From Cranoglanis bouderius (lineage: Eukaryota > Chordata > Actinopteri > Siluriformes > Cranoglanididae), in contig CM042566.1 of NCBI GenBank assembly GCA_023630585.1, forward strand, positions 6,029,754-6,093,753: a DNA stretch of 64,000 bases. The letters are read 5' to 3'. Under the pieces are notes generated by a model. That model was not told the origin of the DNA. It ran no database searches and was given only the letters and a program-made list of their open reading frames with translations. Below, piece by piece: positions 11,403 through 22,689 of the stretch (position 1 is the first letter of the stretch; every line of letters starts with the position of its first letter). A program made the translations under genes and the position numbers.

Positions 11403-12291
11403 ACCTTAAATCTGACAGGAAATGTTTGTGCATCATGAAACAGTACTGTTTGATAACTGTGGTACTGAAAATGCTATTTCTCTGGAAGTATGCTGCTGTT
11501 CTGTGTTTGTTATTTGGCTGGTGATGGAATGACTGTTTATATGTAGCTGCTATAACATAAGTGATAATAAGAATGAAATTGTTCCATAACATTCTACAAC
11601 CTTAAATGTGACTATGACAAGTGACAGTTAAACGGGTGGAAATGCCATGTTGATGACAGAGGTCATAGAAGAATGGCCAACTCAACAAACAACTCTTTAC
11701 AACCGTAGTCTTCTGAAAAGCATCTCACAAAGCACAACACCTTGAACCATGAGACAGATGGGCTACAACAACAGAACCACGTCAGGTTCCACTCCTGTCA
11801 GCCAAGAACAGGAACCCGAGGCTACAGTGGGCACAGGCTCACTGAAACTGGACAGTTGACGATTGGAAATAGACCAGGTAATGATTTTCCAATCTTCATA
11901 TGTCCAGCTGTGGTCAGCCTTGGCCGACTGTAGAGATTCTTGCACGCACTGTAGAGCCAGATTCTTGCTTTTCTGCTCAACACTGTTGTAAAAAGTGGTT
12001 ATTTGAGTTACAGTAGTGTTCCTGTCAGATGGAACCAGTCTGAGCATTCTCCCCTGACCTTTTTTGTCACACCATTCTGAAGCTCTTGACCTGTATCTGC
12101 ACAATATTATGTATTACACTGTTGCCACATGAATGGATGATTAGATAATTGCATGAATAAACACATGCATATGTTCCTATTAAAGTGGATGCTGAATTTC
12201 TGACACTATTTGAACCTACAGTATATAAACCATAAATTAATCTGAGCTGCACTGTATACGTCTATATGTGTCTGTGTGTGACCGTGTATTG

Positions 12292-12294
<3 letters not shown>
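11403..12294. other. No feature recognised
   Basis: The frame at 11763-12104 (minus) gives 113 residues without a recognisable domain and is mirrored by a frame on the other strand. I see no repeat ends or RNA gene. Confidence 0.4.

Positions 12295-12328
<34 letters not shown>
12295..12328. repeat. (TG)n microsatellite
   Basis: Seventeen TG units. Confidence 0.95.
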
Positions 12329-12331
<3 letters not shown>

Positions 12332-12429
12332 GTCCTCTTTAAATAGCTCCTGATTCTAATCTGCAGACAGCAGCACACTCCTGACAGCTTCAGCCTGCAT
12401 GCCTCCTCCTCCCACTGCATGACACATTC

Positions 12430-12626
12430 TTTATTTATTTCTCCAGTTCTCGCTCTTTTTGTGCTTCTCTCTCCCTTCTCTTTGTCTATCTCTCTTTCTC
12501 TCTCTTTCGCAGCTCCTGTATTCTGCCCATGGTGCTCCAGCCCCGAAACCGTTGTCACTTCTATTCTGCTTCTCTGTCTGAAAAAAAAAAAAAAAAAAAG
12601 ACCCAATGGATTTACAGGCTTACTGT

Positions 12627-12663
<37 letters not shown>

Positions 12664-12690
12664 CTCTGTCTCTCCACATGCTTCCTGCTT
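12430..12690. repeat. Pyrimidine-rich low-complexity tract with (CT)n and poly(A)
   Basis: Contains CTCTCTTTCTC-type stretches, an 18-20 base A run at about 12581 and a (CT)n block at 12633-12660. Several overlapping frames here are read-outs of the low-complexity DNA. A TG/TC-rich stretch continues to about 12935. Confidence 0.9.
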
Positions 12691-13173
12691 TCTCGCTCTC
12701 ACTCTCTTCTTCTCCGCCACATGCGATTCCATTTTTCACGCCATCTTCTCAGTCTGTTGACACTGTCCTTATTCTCATTATGGTTTCTGCGGCACTGATG
12801 TCTAGCTCTCTGGAGAAAGTGCCACTATCACTTGGATGTGTCTCGCATGTCTCAGTGTGTGTGTCTGTGTCTGGGTGTTTATGTGTCTTCATGTGTCTGT
12901 GCCTATGTCTGTATATGTGACTATGTCTGCGATTCTTCCCCCTTGTCTCTTCCTCTGTCTGGTGTTTTACTAATCATCATAGACTGAAGAACTTGCTGTA
13001 CACCAATAAATACACCTCCACCTGATACTCCTGATGCTCCTGTCAAGTCTCTAGGTGACACAATCCTTGCAGGACGCATCAGACATAATGACAACTCTAC
13101 AAAGTTCCCACTAGGTTAGATGGTGCACACAAAAACATTCAAAATGAGGGTTGACAGTTGAGGATTTATGATC
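12691..13173. other. No gene recognised
   Basis: Partly TGTGTCTG-rich (12835-12935), then ordinary AT-rich DNA with no visible feature. Confidence 0.4.
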
Positions 13174-13175
13174 TA

Positions 13176-13990
13176 CAGTCCCCTAAAGTATTGGAACGGC
13201 AAACGCAATTCTTTTGTCTTAGCTATACACTGAAGGCATTCGAATTTGATCTCAAAAGATGAATATGAGATGAGTGATCAGAATTTCAGCTTTCATTTCC
13301 TGGTATTTACATCTAGATATTGATTGACTGTTTAAACAATTAATAACGCTGAACGTCTACTCCTGGTGTGAGCCCTGGATTTCACCTGTGAAGACTGCAT
13401 TTGTTGTTAGCAAAGGATAAACCAACATGAAGAGCTGTCTATGGGAGAAAAGTTAACCCTTTTTGAAGCTGAGAAAAGAGGGAAATTCAATCAGAGCAAT
13501 TGCAGAAGCATTGGGCATAGCCAATACTAACAACCAATACTTACAGCCAGTACTAACAACCAAACATCGAACAGGTCGGCCAAAGAAAACAACAGCAGTT
13601 GATGACAGAAACACTGTGAGAGCTGTAAAGAAAAACCCCAAAACAACAGTCTGTGACATCACCAACAACCTCCACAGAGCAGAGGTGATGGTATCACAAT
13701 CCATTCTTCGAACAAGACTTCAAAAGCAGAAATTTAGAGGCCATAATAAAAGATGCAAACCACTCAGCAGTAGAAAGAACTGGAACGCCAGATTGGAATT
13801 TGGAAGAAATACAGAGATGAGCCACAATAGTTCTAGAACCACGATTAACCTCTAGCAAACTGATGGAAAGGCCAAAGTTTGAACAAAGAAAGGATCTGCT
13901 CATGATCCAAAACATACAAGCTTATCAGTCAAGCATGGTGGAGGAAGTGTCATGGCTTGGGCTTGCATGGCTGCTTCTAGAACAGGCTTT
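13176..13990 (+). mobile_element. Tc1/mariner element, internally deleted and 3' truncated
   Basis: The left terminal repeat begins after a TA at 13174-13175 with CAGTCCCCTAAAGTATTGG, typical of a fish Tc1 group. The following 5' untranslated part and the first half of a transposase are recognisable. After the DNA-binding region the sequence jumps to a fragment reading KHGGGSVMAWACMAA, which belongs to the catalytic half. The rest of the catalytic domain and the right terminal repeat are absent, so it cannot move by itself. Confidence 0.8.
13463..13855 (+). pseudogene. Tc1 transposase remnant (DNA-binding half)
   Basis: A 130-residue frame starting inside the first helix-turn-helix (KLRKEGNSIRAIAEALGIA), followed by the AT-hook-like GRPKKTT and the second HTH region (DDRNTVRAVKKNPKTT; ILRTRLQ). 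These parts normally bind the terminal repeats. The duplicated AACCAATACTTACAGCCAG-like stretch near 13530-13562 looks like a local slip. The frame ends at 13855, before any DDE residue; a degraded piece of the catalytic half lies at about 13930-13985. Length is under half the usual 340 residues. Confidence 0.8.
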
Positions 13991-14284
13991 TCTTTATTGA
14001 TGATGACTTTTGGCTCTTATTGGTTTCTTTGTGTGTATGTCATGGAGAACATAAACTGGACTAGTGGATAGCGTAAAGTCTGGTTTATAAAACAACTTGG
14101 GCTGGCATATCTGAGTGCAACTGACAAAATGTGTTTAGTATCACGATACTCTCTGTAAAAACGGATCATGGAGACATTTTAATCGCTTTTAATCTAAAAT
14201 CATCAGCTCACCCAGCCCTACCTCTGGCTATGACAAACATTGCTTTAGGTTAAGAATTTCTAGAATGATATACTGTAACTAAAA

Positions 14285-14660
14285 CCAATTTAAGGAAGCT
14301 AAGAACCCTTAACTATCCAAAGAAGCTTTCACAAACCTTATATTCATTCAGGATTCTTCAGTAAGCTCTTTAGCAGTGGATCAGTGGCCTGTCCAAAAAC
14401 ACCCTGGATGGGATGCCAGTCCATAGCACAGCATCATGCACCTACACCCCCTAACACACACACACACACACATACACATGCACACACCTACGGGCAATTT
14501 AGAATCATCAATTCACCTATTGGCATGTTATTGGGAGGTCGAAGGAAACCAGAGAACCCGTAGGAAACCCGCATGGACACTGTGAAAAATGTCCACATAA
14601 CTGGGGACCCGAGAGCTGTGAGGAGACAACGCTACCCATTGCACCACCGTACCACCCTTC
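14285..14660 (+). repeat. LINE-tail-like interspersed repeat
   Basis: Begins with AAGAACCCTTAACTATCCAA and continues with TGGATGGGATGCCAGTCCAT, an (AC)n stretch, GGGAGGTCGAAGGAAACC and a GCACCACCGTACCACCC end. The order matches the common fish repeat with the layout of family B elsewhere in this window. It probably represents the 3' tail of an L2-like LINE or a SINE sharing that tail. The superfamily name is inference. Confidence 0.6.
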
Positions 14661-15797
14661 TAAAAGTACAGCACACTGAAATACAATCTCTCAGTATTAT
14701 AAAGTGAAATTTACTGTTTTAATAAACGTATTATTGTTCCCTTGTTAATGGTTTTATCTTTTTTTAATTATTTCGTGTGAAATTCTGTAGCTCTTTCTGC
14801 TTTGCCTTCTAAAGACTGAAGCTACAGTACCCTGCACTGTTAAACACCCCAGTAATAACAGTGTGAAAGGCACAGTATATGTGCTTTATTTTATATATAA
14901 CTTCATGCTTTAGTGATCAAAACTTTATGGTTTGAAATGAAGACCTTCCAGTGGTGTGTAATTTTAATAGATGGAACTGAAATATTAATAACAGACAGAG
15001 GGACTGGTATCATTTTTACTAGGGATGTAACCAAATATGAATACTTTATTATTCAGAATGAACAGATAATGCGTTTTACAAGTTTATTTGAATTTTGGTA
15101 AACAGAAGCAACAAATTTGCTAGAAAATACTGCATTGTGGCACAGACAAAAATATAATCAATATAATCTACAAGCAGGGTTAACAATAAAATAGTCCAGT
15201 GCACATGTCTTCATGAGTCCAGTTATGGACTAAAGAGATGTAGCTGAGGTTGAGAAACTGTCAGTCAGAATTCACAGATTTTTACAAATTTCGACCACTG
15301 GGATTTTTTCCAGTTTGAGCAAAGTGGTAAGGTTCATATAAAAAAATGGTTTAGGCCACACCTACTTCAGGTTTAAATTCAAATACAGATAAATATATTT
15401 GGAGCACTGAACAGATACACATAAATATTGTGGCATTGTGTTACACCCCTCATTTGTATTTAGTGGGGGCTTTTGTGTCAGTTATTAAAACTGAGAGGAT
15501 GTCATGGCTCGGAATCAAGCTCTGTTCCTGTACCATTTCTACAGGCACATCAATGAAACTACTGTCAGTTCTTTCATTGCAGTGTGGTTCAGCTCAACCC
15601 CTGCTTGCACTAAGGACAAATAACTGCGAATTGTTCCCATGGCAGAAAGTCTGACCGCCAAAAGCAGCTTTCAAGGAGGACCAGAAAGAAAGCTGAAAAG
15701 ATCATGCCAACTGACAAGCCAAAAAGTAGTTTTTTTTATCTCTCATCTGCTGGGGAAAATGACACATATGTACTACACTGACCAATCCTGGACTCAA
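14661..15797. other. No feature recognised
   Basis: AT-rich. Frames at 14913-15101 and 15430-15654 have no identifiable domain. No microsatellite longer than a few units. Confidence 0.4.
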
Positions 15798-16442
15798 TAA
15801 CTATAACTTTTGAACAGGATGTTCGGTGTAAATTGTTATTATTTTGTCTTCTGGGAAACATGTAAATAGCTTATGTTGCTTCTGAAGGGCAGTACTAATT
15901 GAAAAACAGATATTTAAACAAAATAATAACAATTTACACCGATCATCTTGTTCAAAAGTTTACACCCCCCTGGCTCTTAATGTATCGTGTTCCCTTCTTG
16001 AGCATCAGTGAATGTTTGCACCTTTTGTAATAGTTGTGTACGAGTCTCTCAGTTGTCCTCAGTGTGAAAAGATGGATCTCAACATCATATAGCCGCTGTT
16101 GGAAAAGGGTCAATATGCAGAAGATGCTGGAAAAGCAAAGAATGTGCAGGACCTGGGGGATTTTTCTGAAGAACAGTGGGGAGTTTAACTGCTCAGGACA
16201 AACAAGGGACTCATGAACAACTATCACAAAACATAAAATCATAGAATCAAGGGTAAACTTTTGAACTGGTTTATTTCTATAAATTCAGTTATTATTGTGT
16301 GTTCTGGACTATATGTAAACATCTGTTATGTGAAATAGCTTATTCAGGGCAGTACTAAATAAAACAAAATGCAATTTTAATGATTCCTCTTGTTTTTTGC
16401 AGATTCTGCAAGGGATGTGTAAATTTATGAGCACAACTGTAC
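15798..16442 (+). mobile_element. Hairpin-bearing nonautonomous element, copy 1
   Basis: The left part holds a 41-nt inverted repeat (15806-15846 against 15919-15959, two mismatches) around a 72-nt spacer, which would fold into a long hairpin. Downstream comes a unique core (GCCGCTGTTGGAAAAGGG; TTAACTGCTCAGGACAAAC), then a second set of TAAACTTTTGAAC-type ends and a GGGCAGTACTAA motif repeated at both sides. The same core is found inverted at 34.9-35.3 kb. The minus-strand frame 15952-16242 crosses the core but is not open in the second copy, so it is not counted as a gene. Superfamily unassigned. Confidence 0.65.
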
Positions 16443-17503
16443 ATGCAATATGGACTTATTTACAATGTGCAACAGGCCAGGTGCTTGATACTCATCTCCA
16501 ATGGCATCAATTCAGCAAGGTGAGACATCAGATCTGACACCATGTGACAAAATATGTCACCCAAATTCTCTCTCCTGACCAGACAACAGACATAAAATCC
16601 TAGTAACATAAAATAAAACACCTTGAATTCTTCCTTTAAGTGAAACACCAAACCCAAATGCCAAGAGGGAAATGTAGAAACAAAAATGTAATCAAAACTG
16701 CAGGAAAATGTCCATAGTAGTAAAATATATTGGCAATAAAGCCACAAATGGCACTAACACCCTTGAAGCATGTCTCATTACAGAAACTACTATATACTGT
16801 ACACTGCTGGTCAAATGTTAATAATGCTTTCTATGATGTACATAAAACATTTTAACTTTTTATTTTTTATTTATTTATTTTTTTAGCATTCTTCGTAACT
16901 AGGTAATAATTCCATTTTTAAAAACACAAATAATAACTCATAAAGCTCTAATAATGTTCCATAAGTACTGTAATTCTTTGATAACTTATAATAATATGTA
17001 ACAAATCAATCATTACTAGCATTATTCTTTTCCACCAGAATAATGTAATGGATCAACTTTAAACATGAAAAACGAAACAGAAGCGCACTCTTGGATTCGA
17101 AGCACTTTTTTAAAGGAGACGAGTTTTAAAGCGTGCCCGCATTATCTACCAGAATGTGTAGTAAATCAGATGAATCTGCAACGTTTAAAAATATTCTCCA
17201 CCAGTTACAATTTATGTAACGAATTAAAAGATGTTTAACACGTTTAAATGTATTCTCCAATTTATATAAGGAATTAGCTCGAATGGCGTGAAATATATCT
17301 ATATATCTAATCAACGCGTGTTGTGACCAGTTATGTATGTGCACATATACATATAGATAATTAACTACAACGGATTATAATTAATTATGACTATGTATGT
17401 GGTCTAGATCAGCTTTTAGGATTAGCTGTAGTCTAGTTTAGAATTATGAACTCTAAAGAGGGAGTTTATCCTTCTGGCCAGGAAGGAATTCCCGTTTCCA
17501 GAG
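16443..17503. other. No gene recognised; imperfect duplicated segment near 17184-17300
   Basis: AT-rich. Two similar pieces, ACGTTTAAAAATATTCTCC at about 17180 and ACGTTTAAATGTATTCTCC at about 17239, are followed by related AATTTATATAAGGAATTA-like sequence, showing a local tandem duplication. This stretch abuts the LTR-like block and may be part of its internal or leader sequence, but no Gag or Pol motif is seen. Confidence 0.4.
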
Positions 17504-18663
17504 TGTGTAGCCGAGATCAGTAGCGTTTAAGGGACTCATCACGTGACCAAAACAGAGACAATCAAGCGTGGGATAATAGATTTTAATAACTAGATGTAAC
17601 TATGGATACACACGACTAACTCTAAGCAAAACATACATATGTACATCTATATACAAGGAAAAAAAAGATATAGAGAGAAAGTAATGACGTAAAAGGGAAT
17701 GGCAGACAAAAACACAACTAATTAGCCTTTTTCAAAACCAGCAACGAACTTAAATCTCCTGTAAACAGGGGTACAATCTTAAACGCAGATATAGATCCAT
17801 TAACTATACTTGCATGGCTTCGGTCTGAAAGTTCGCGCAAGGTCGTGTAGAGTTCGCTGGTTCGTCGTGCCGTTTGAAAAGGCGTGGGCCGTGATGCGGT
17901 TGCATCCTTTGTCCGAGAGAGAGAGATCCTGGTTTCCTCTTCCCGGGGCATGTGGCCCCGGGGGAGAGAAACCGGAAGGAGCATAGAAGTGAAGTTGAAG
18001 TGAAGAAGAATAAGTGTGCTGGAAGAAGGATTTCAAAGCGTGGTGTTGTTTTAAGGACAACACCAACGCACACGCCTCTTTGGGCTATTGGCCAATCAGG
18101 AAGTTGGATTTGTTGGCGGGATGACCTCTCTTTGTCTGGTCTCAGACCCGAATTTGCATGTCCAGGGAGGAGCCGGTTTATACCGTATTACGTGTGAAAT
18201 TAAGAAAAAGCATGAAATAATGTATCCCATTGCAATATGATATGCATAATCAATCAGGGTATCGCAAGACGATTAACCACATACCAAATTCGATGGACTT
18301 ATAAAGAATATTACAAGTAAAACATGGTTACAGACATTTAAAATCATATCCTAAGTTAAGCTATCTAAAATCATTATAGTTACTTTACATAAACACACAA
18401 TATATGTAAACAAGATAACATCACACTATTTAGGCATCGAATAATTACATATAATTACATGTTACATTCAAAAGAAATTCTTACATTGTGTGTGTGCACG
18501 GGTGTGTGCTTTGTGTGTGTGTCTGAAGAGGGGGGGTCGTGTCGCCTTCCGATGGCATCTGGTGGAGAGGTTAGATAAGGATTCACAGCTCAAGGAGACA
18601 GAAACTTCTTTGCTAAATCCAGGCTGATTCAGAAATCAGTTTGATACGTTCAGACGTTACACA
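17504..18663. mobile_element. Candidate LTR, solo or from a truncated retroelement
   Basis: A 1,160-bp block begins TGTGTA and ends TACACA, a perfect 6-bp terminal inversion ending in TG...CA. Inside lies a GC-richer promoter-like section. It has ATTGGCCAAT at about 18088-18097, an octamer-like ATTTGCAT at 18152-18159, and GGTTTATACC at 18175-18184, which on the minus strand reads GGTATAAACC. If the element runs on the minus strand, the flanking sequence beyond the 17504 end begins CTCTGG, leaving a TGG three bases out as a primer-binding site would. CCAAT to TATA spacing favours the plus strand instead, so orientation is unresolved. No target duplication, Gag, Pol or Env was found. The three overlapping minus frames at 17718-18073 are not recognisable proteins. 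Confidence 0.45.
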
Positions 18664-18885
18664 TATAATGGAGGTGTCACTATTTATCGTAAAGCCATGT
18701 TGTGATCTGCAAAACTTTTTCAGAAAGCGACTATAATATTTATAAACAATTATAAAAACGAAAAATTATAAACATTGCATTTACAAACACTTAATTCCAG
18801 ATTAAAAAAAAAAAAAAGACAAAACAACAACAACAACAAAAAAACAACACAAATATAATGTCAAATTTTAAAAGGCACATCACAA
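18664..18885. other. AT-rich spacer
   Basis: A-rich with an AACAACAACAACAAC stretch; nothing else seen. Confidence 0.4.
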
Positions 18886-18886
18886 A

Positions 18887-18948
<62 letters not shown>
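18886..18948. repeat. (GATA)n microsatellite
   Basis: About fifteen ATAG/GATA units. Confidence 0.97.
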
Positions 18949-18951
<3 letters not shown>

Positions 18952-19088
18952 CACATAAAACCTATTTATTTATAAAACTTAAATTTTTGTAATGCAATAT
19001 AGAAACAGATTAGTTCTATTGACAGACCGTTTTGCTTCTTTCTAGAAATAAATGCAAAAAAGCAAAATATTTATAGTAAATAGAACAC

Positions 19089-19122
19089 TATTTATTTATT
19101 TATTTATTTATTTATTTATTTT
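19089..19122. repeat. (TTTA)n microsatellite
   Basis: Eight TTTA units. Confidence 0.93.
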
Positions 19123-19817
19123 GCCGTGTTCTCAGGTCAGTACCTAAATTCTCTAATATTTATATTATATTTGAATATTATATTATATTAGAATATTTAT
19201 CTTGAACCCAATTCTTGAACTGTAACCAAAAATGTTTATACAGATCAGGACATTCCACCCTTTTGACTGGCAGTGTATAATGAACCCTCACAGTTACACA
19301 ACATGGTGGAATAGTTAGCAAGTCTGCCTGTAGTAATGTAATTGTAAACTGATTGAAGGCCTGTAGCAGACAAATCTGTAAGAGCCTGACTTTCTTTTCA
19401 GACTGATATGAGCTAACTGACATACTGCACTTTTTTTTTTTGACACACCCAATATTCTCAGTGTTGGTGGGAAATGGTAAGCACAAAACATATCAAGATG
19501 TCAATCATTCTCCAGTGCACAATGAATTAATGACACAAAAATACAGCTCTTATCACTCATGTTACACCAATATGGTCTCATACTTTCGAATTCGGAACAA
19601 ATGACATGTCTTAAGATGCATGAAAGGTTACGATGGTTTAGTTTAGGGTTGGGGTGAAGCTTGCTCTTGTATATTTACTTATAACTTTGTTTATATGAAT
19701 AAAATCGCCCTAGTTCTTTTGAATTTGTATAAATTGCTCACACTATCATACTGTCACGCTTTAATTTTGGCACCTGTTGCACTTTTTTTTTTTTTTTTTT
19801 TTACCTCATGCAGTCAT
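19123..19817. other. No feature recognised
   Basis: Contains poly(T) at about 19431 and 19782-19802. The frame at 19178-19486 (minus) has no domain. Confidence 0.4.
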
Positions 19818-20365
19818 ATGTTAGGTAAGGAATACAACATAACAGGGCATGCTGTTATAGGAAAATAATAAACGATGGGGTGGTGTGATGTTTCTGTTAC
19901 CACCCTGAAGTTGCCGTGTTTTATTCCTCTTGTACCACAGCAAATTGTGAACATTTCTATTTTAAATTATTATTTCAGTTGTATCTGTAGTTATGTTTAA
20001 TGTTGTGGAATGTCCATGAAAAGAATAGCACCTATAAATAGTCGTTCCAACACCAGTATCTCTTTTTTCTCTCACTCGAAGGTAATATGACGAATTGCAG
20101 CTGGTCATGTTACTAAAAAAAATTACAAAGCACAAACTGAAAACTTTCCCATGTTGGAAGATTTAAAGCAACAGCTTTACCTCTACCCACCTTTTCACAG
20201 AAAACCTCACCATATCAACAATCACACACTTTTTGTTTAGCTTTATAAGTGGAGCGTTCACTATAAAAGTCCCTGTGTAAGTTGTTACTGGCTGGAACTA
20301 CTGTCTGAGCTGCAGTTATAGAAAATGAATCTGACCAATCAGAATTGAGAATTTGAAAATAATGC
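19818..20365 (-). repeat. Dispersed repeat family A, copy 5
   Basis: Reverse copy with the hairpin region (ACAGGGCATGCTGTTATAGG, then GGTGGTGTGATG and TTTTATTCCTCTTGTACCAC), central TAATGTTGTGGAATGTCC, TAAAAGTCCCTGTGTAAGTTG and the end TCTGACCAATCAGAATTGAG. A large central deletion shortens it relative to copy 1. Confidence 0.7.
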
Positions 20366-21354
20366 TGTTTGTTCATTTGGTTCCATCTGAACTCAACATT
20401 TATTACTTAAGAATTACTTCAACAGTAAGGATTTGGGGGCGTGTTTGTACATGCTGTACATCTTTCCGCATTCTGAGAAACTCATTCTTCCACAATGAGT
20501 CTTTCCTCCCGTTGCAGCAGTAATCACAAGGCTTATGAAACACGCTCATACAGGTGCTCGGCACTCGCAAAAGCTGAGCCAGGAAGAAAGCAGCTCTTCC
20601 CCAGCAGCGTGTGACTCACACAGGTCTAATTTAGCCCGTATTAACTACACATCCAGCGTTTACACAGGGATAAATGTCTCATCCAGAGAGGAAGCCCTTC
20701 ATCACAACAACAAATAGCAAGCGATACAGAAGCAGGTAGGCTGGGGAGTTTCTGAGGATCATTCCACTGAGATGCCTATGTGCTTATCGCTCCAAAGGTG
20801 TTTATAGAGGAGAGGAAATCTCAATCCATCATCAGATGCATGTGACATGTCTCCTGTAATTGAAATACAGTATGTTAAATCTGTAGCTTACAACGAACAA
20901 TCAGTTGTTGACTGAAATTGAGGGTTTTGTTTGTTTGTTTGTTTTTTTTACCAACAATATAATTTGACATTTCTACTTTCAAAAAGCATAAATATATTTC
21001 TCGCTTGTAGTAGCGCATGTTTCTGCTCTGACATTTTGTAATAGAAACTTACGCTGAAATACTCACTCTATAAAAATGCATATTCATATTTTTAAACGAG
21101 CTGAAATTGCCAAAATGACATGGAAATGTTTTATTAAGGATGCTTTTTAATGTCTGTACAGTGGACAAAGTTTGAAAAAATGTTCTAATAAAACTCATTA
21201 ATAAGAAGATATCTGAAGTACTATTCAGATAGGATACGATTTGCAGACATACTGTAGGTTCCTTAAGTAATGTTATAGTTGTGATCAGTTTGCACAGGAT
21301 AAGTGATCTCTTTATGAATCAGAGATATGAGTGTTTTCTCTATTTACACATTAC
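20366..21354. other. No gene recognised
   Basis: The segment 20500-20720 has a 60-residue frame (MKHAHTGARHSQKL...) without a domain. A short (GTTT)n lies at 20926-20948. Confidence 0.4.
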
Positions 21355-21366
21355 ATTGTCACACCC

Positions 21367-21644
21367 CATGGTGGCTTAGTGGTTAGCACGTTTGCCTCGC
21401 ATCTCCGGCTCCTGTGTGTTTGGAGTTTGCATTTTCTCCCCGTGTTTCGGGGGTTGTTGGAGGCTGACTGGCATATCCAAATTGTCCTTAGTGTGTGAAT
21501 GTGTGTGCGATTGTGCCCTGTGATGGGTTGGCACCCCGTCCAGGGTGTCCCCCGCCTTGTGTTCCCTGGGATAGGCTCCAGGCTCCCCCATGAACCTATG
21601 TAGGATAAGTGGTATGGAAAATGGATGGATGGATGGACAGATGG
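21367..21644 (-). mobile_element. (ATCC)n-headed interspersed repeat (family B), complete, with target duplication
   Basis: Reverse copy. It begins CATGGTGGCTTAGTGGTTAG, crosses CCTGGGATAGGCTCCAGGCT and ends in (GGAT)n. It is flanked by a perfect 12-bp direct repeat ATTGTCACACCC at 21355-21366 and 21645-21656, which marks a retrotransposition-type insertion. Family B has tail-like features of L2-type LINEs and a weak tRNA-like B box, so it is either a LINE 3' tail or a SINE. Confidence 0.85.
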
Positions 21645-21656
21645 ATTGTCACACCC

Positions 21657-22689
21657 AAACGTCCATGAGTACTACTGTACAAACACCTTATATTAATACA
21701 AACATTGTTTTGACCTTTATTATAAGCAATTGTTGTATGGACTGTGCTTAATCATGAATAGGTCACATGACCACATGGTCCTAGACTTTACCTGTGCTTG
21801 GAACTCAATTATTTACCTAAAGCCTCTGGATGCGTCGCTTCTCTGACACGTCCTTTTAAATGTCGTCTATATTTTAGTGTTCTGCATCTTAAACTCGATG
21901 AAAAGAGCGAGCACATCCTGGTGTGTTTTTATACTAGAAATGCTAGTATAGTAAATATTTATAAGAAATGCAATCTTTACCAACGTGCCAATTATGGACA
22001 CGATATAGTATAGTTATAGCTATTTCTACTGGACATTACCCCACCTTCTCATGTAAAAGTAGTCAAAGTCAGATTATTTCCCCACCAAAGTTAACGTGAG
22101 ATCAGTCGGGCGAAGGGATGACGATGAAACTTATATTGAAATGCCTTGAGTGGCTTTTACCTCAGGTGATAAGACAGAGACTTACTGTTCTCAGATGCTT
22201 AATGTGTAATCAAAGTGAGAACCCATTTCCCACTGTAAACATATAATTCTTTAAAATTTCACAGTAGACAGATTAGGTTATAAATGTAGAGGTTGTGGTG
22301 CAGTGGAACAGTAATGAAAGCTTTGAATGCAGTTCTCTCCTTTTTTACATTAAGCTGTAATCAGAATTTAAAATGTCAGAATTTTACTTACTTCTAAATG
22401 CAATTTCAGCAATATATGTAGTAGAAAATGTCAAAATAGAATTAAACACGTGCAGGATTTCCCATGTATATATGGCTTTTCTGTGTATATGACTTTGTGT
22501 CCATGGTGTGAGGTGAAAATATCAGCACGTCGTTCATGAGTCATACGAGTGTGAAAGATGGCACACATGTAAACCGACCTTCCGTCGACCCTCAGAGGAG
22601 TGTCAGGCTGTAAAATCCCTTGAAGCTCATTCTCTAATCTCACTAAATAACATGTACAACAGCAGGACATGCACACACACATTTGCAAC
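21657..22689. other. No feature recognised
   Basis: Frames at 21798-22013 and 22431-22703 have no recognisable domain and overlap other frames. Confidence 0.4.

Noticed and set aside
12262..12732. A 156-codon Arg/Glu/Thr-rich minus-strand protein
   Set aside because: It is composed of (TG)n, (CT)n and poly(A) read-outs.
15952..16242. A 96-codon minus-strand gene
   Set aside because: It lies in a dispersed element and the equivalent frame in the inverted copy at 34.9-35.3 kb is broken.
17718..18073. Three overlapping minus-strand frames as retroviral proteins
   Set aside because: None has a Gag, Pol or Env motif; they overlap each other in different frames within the LTR-like block.
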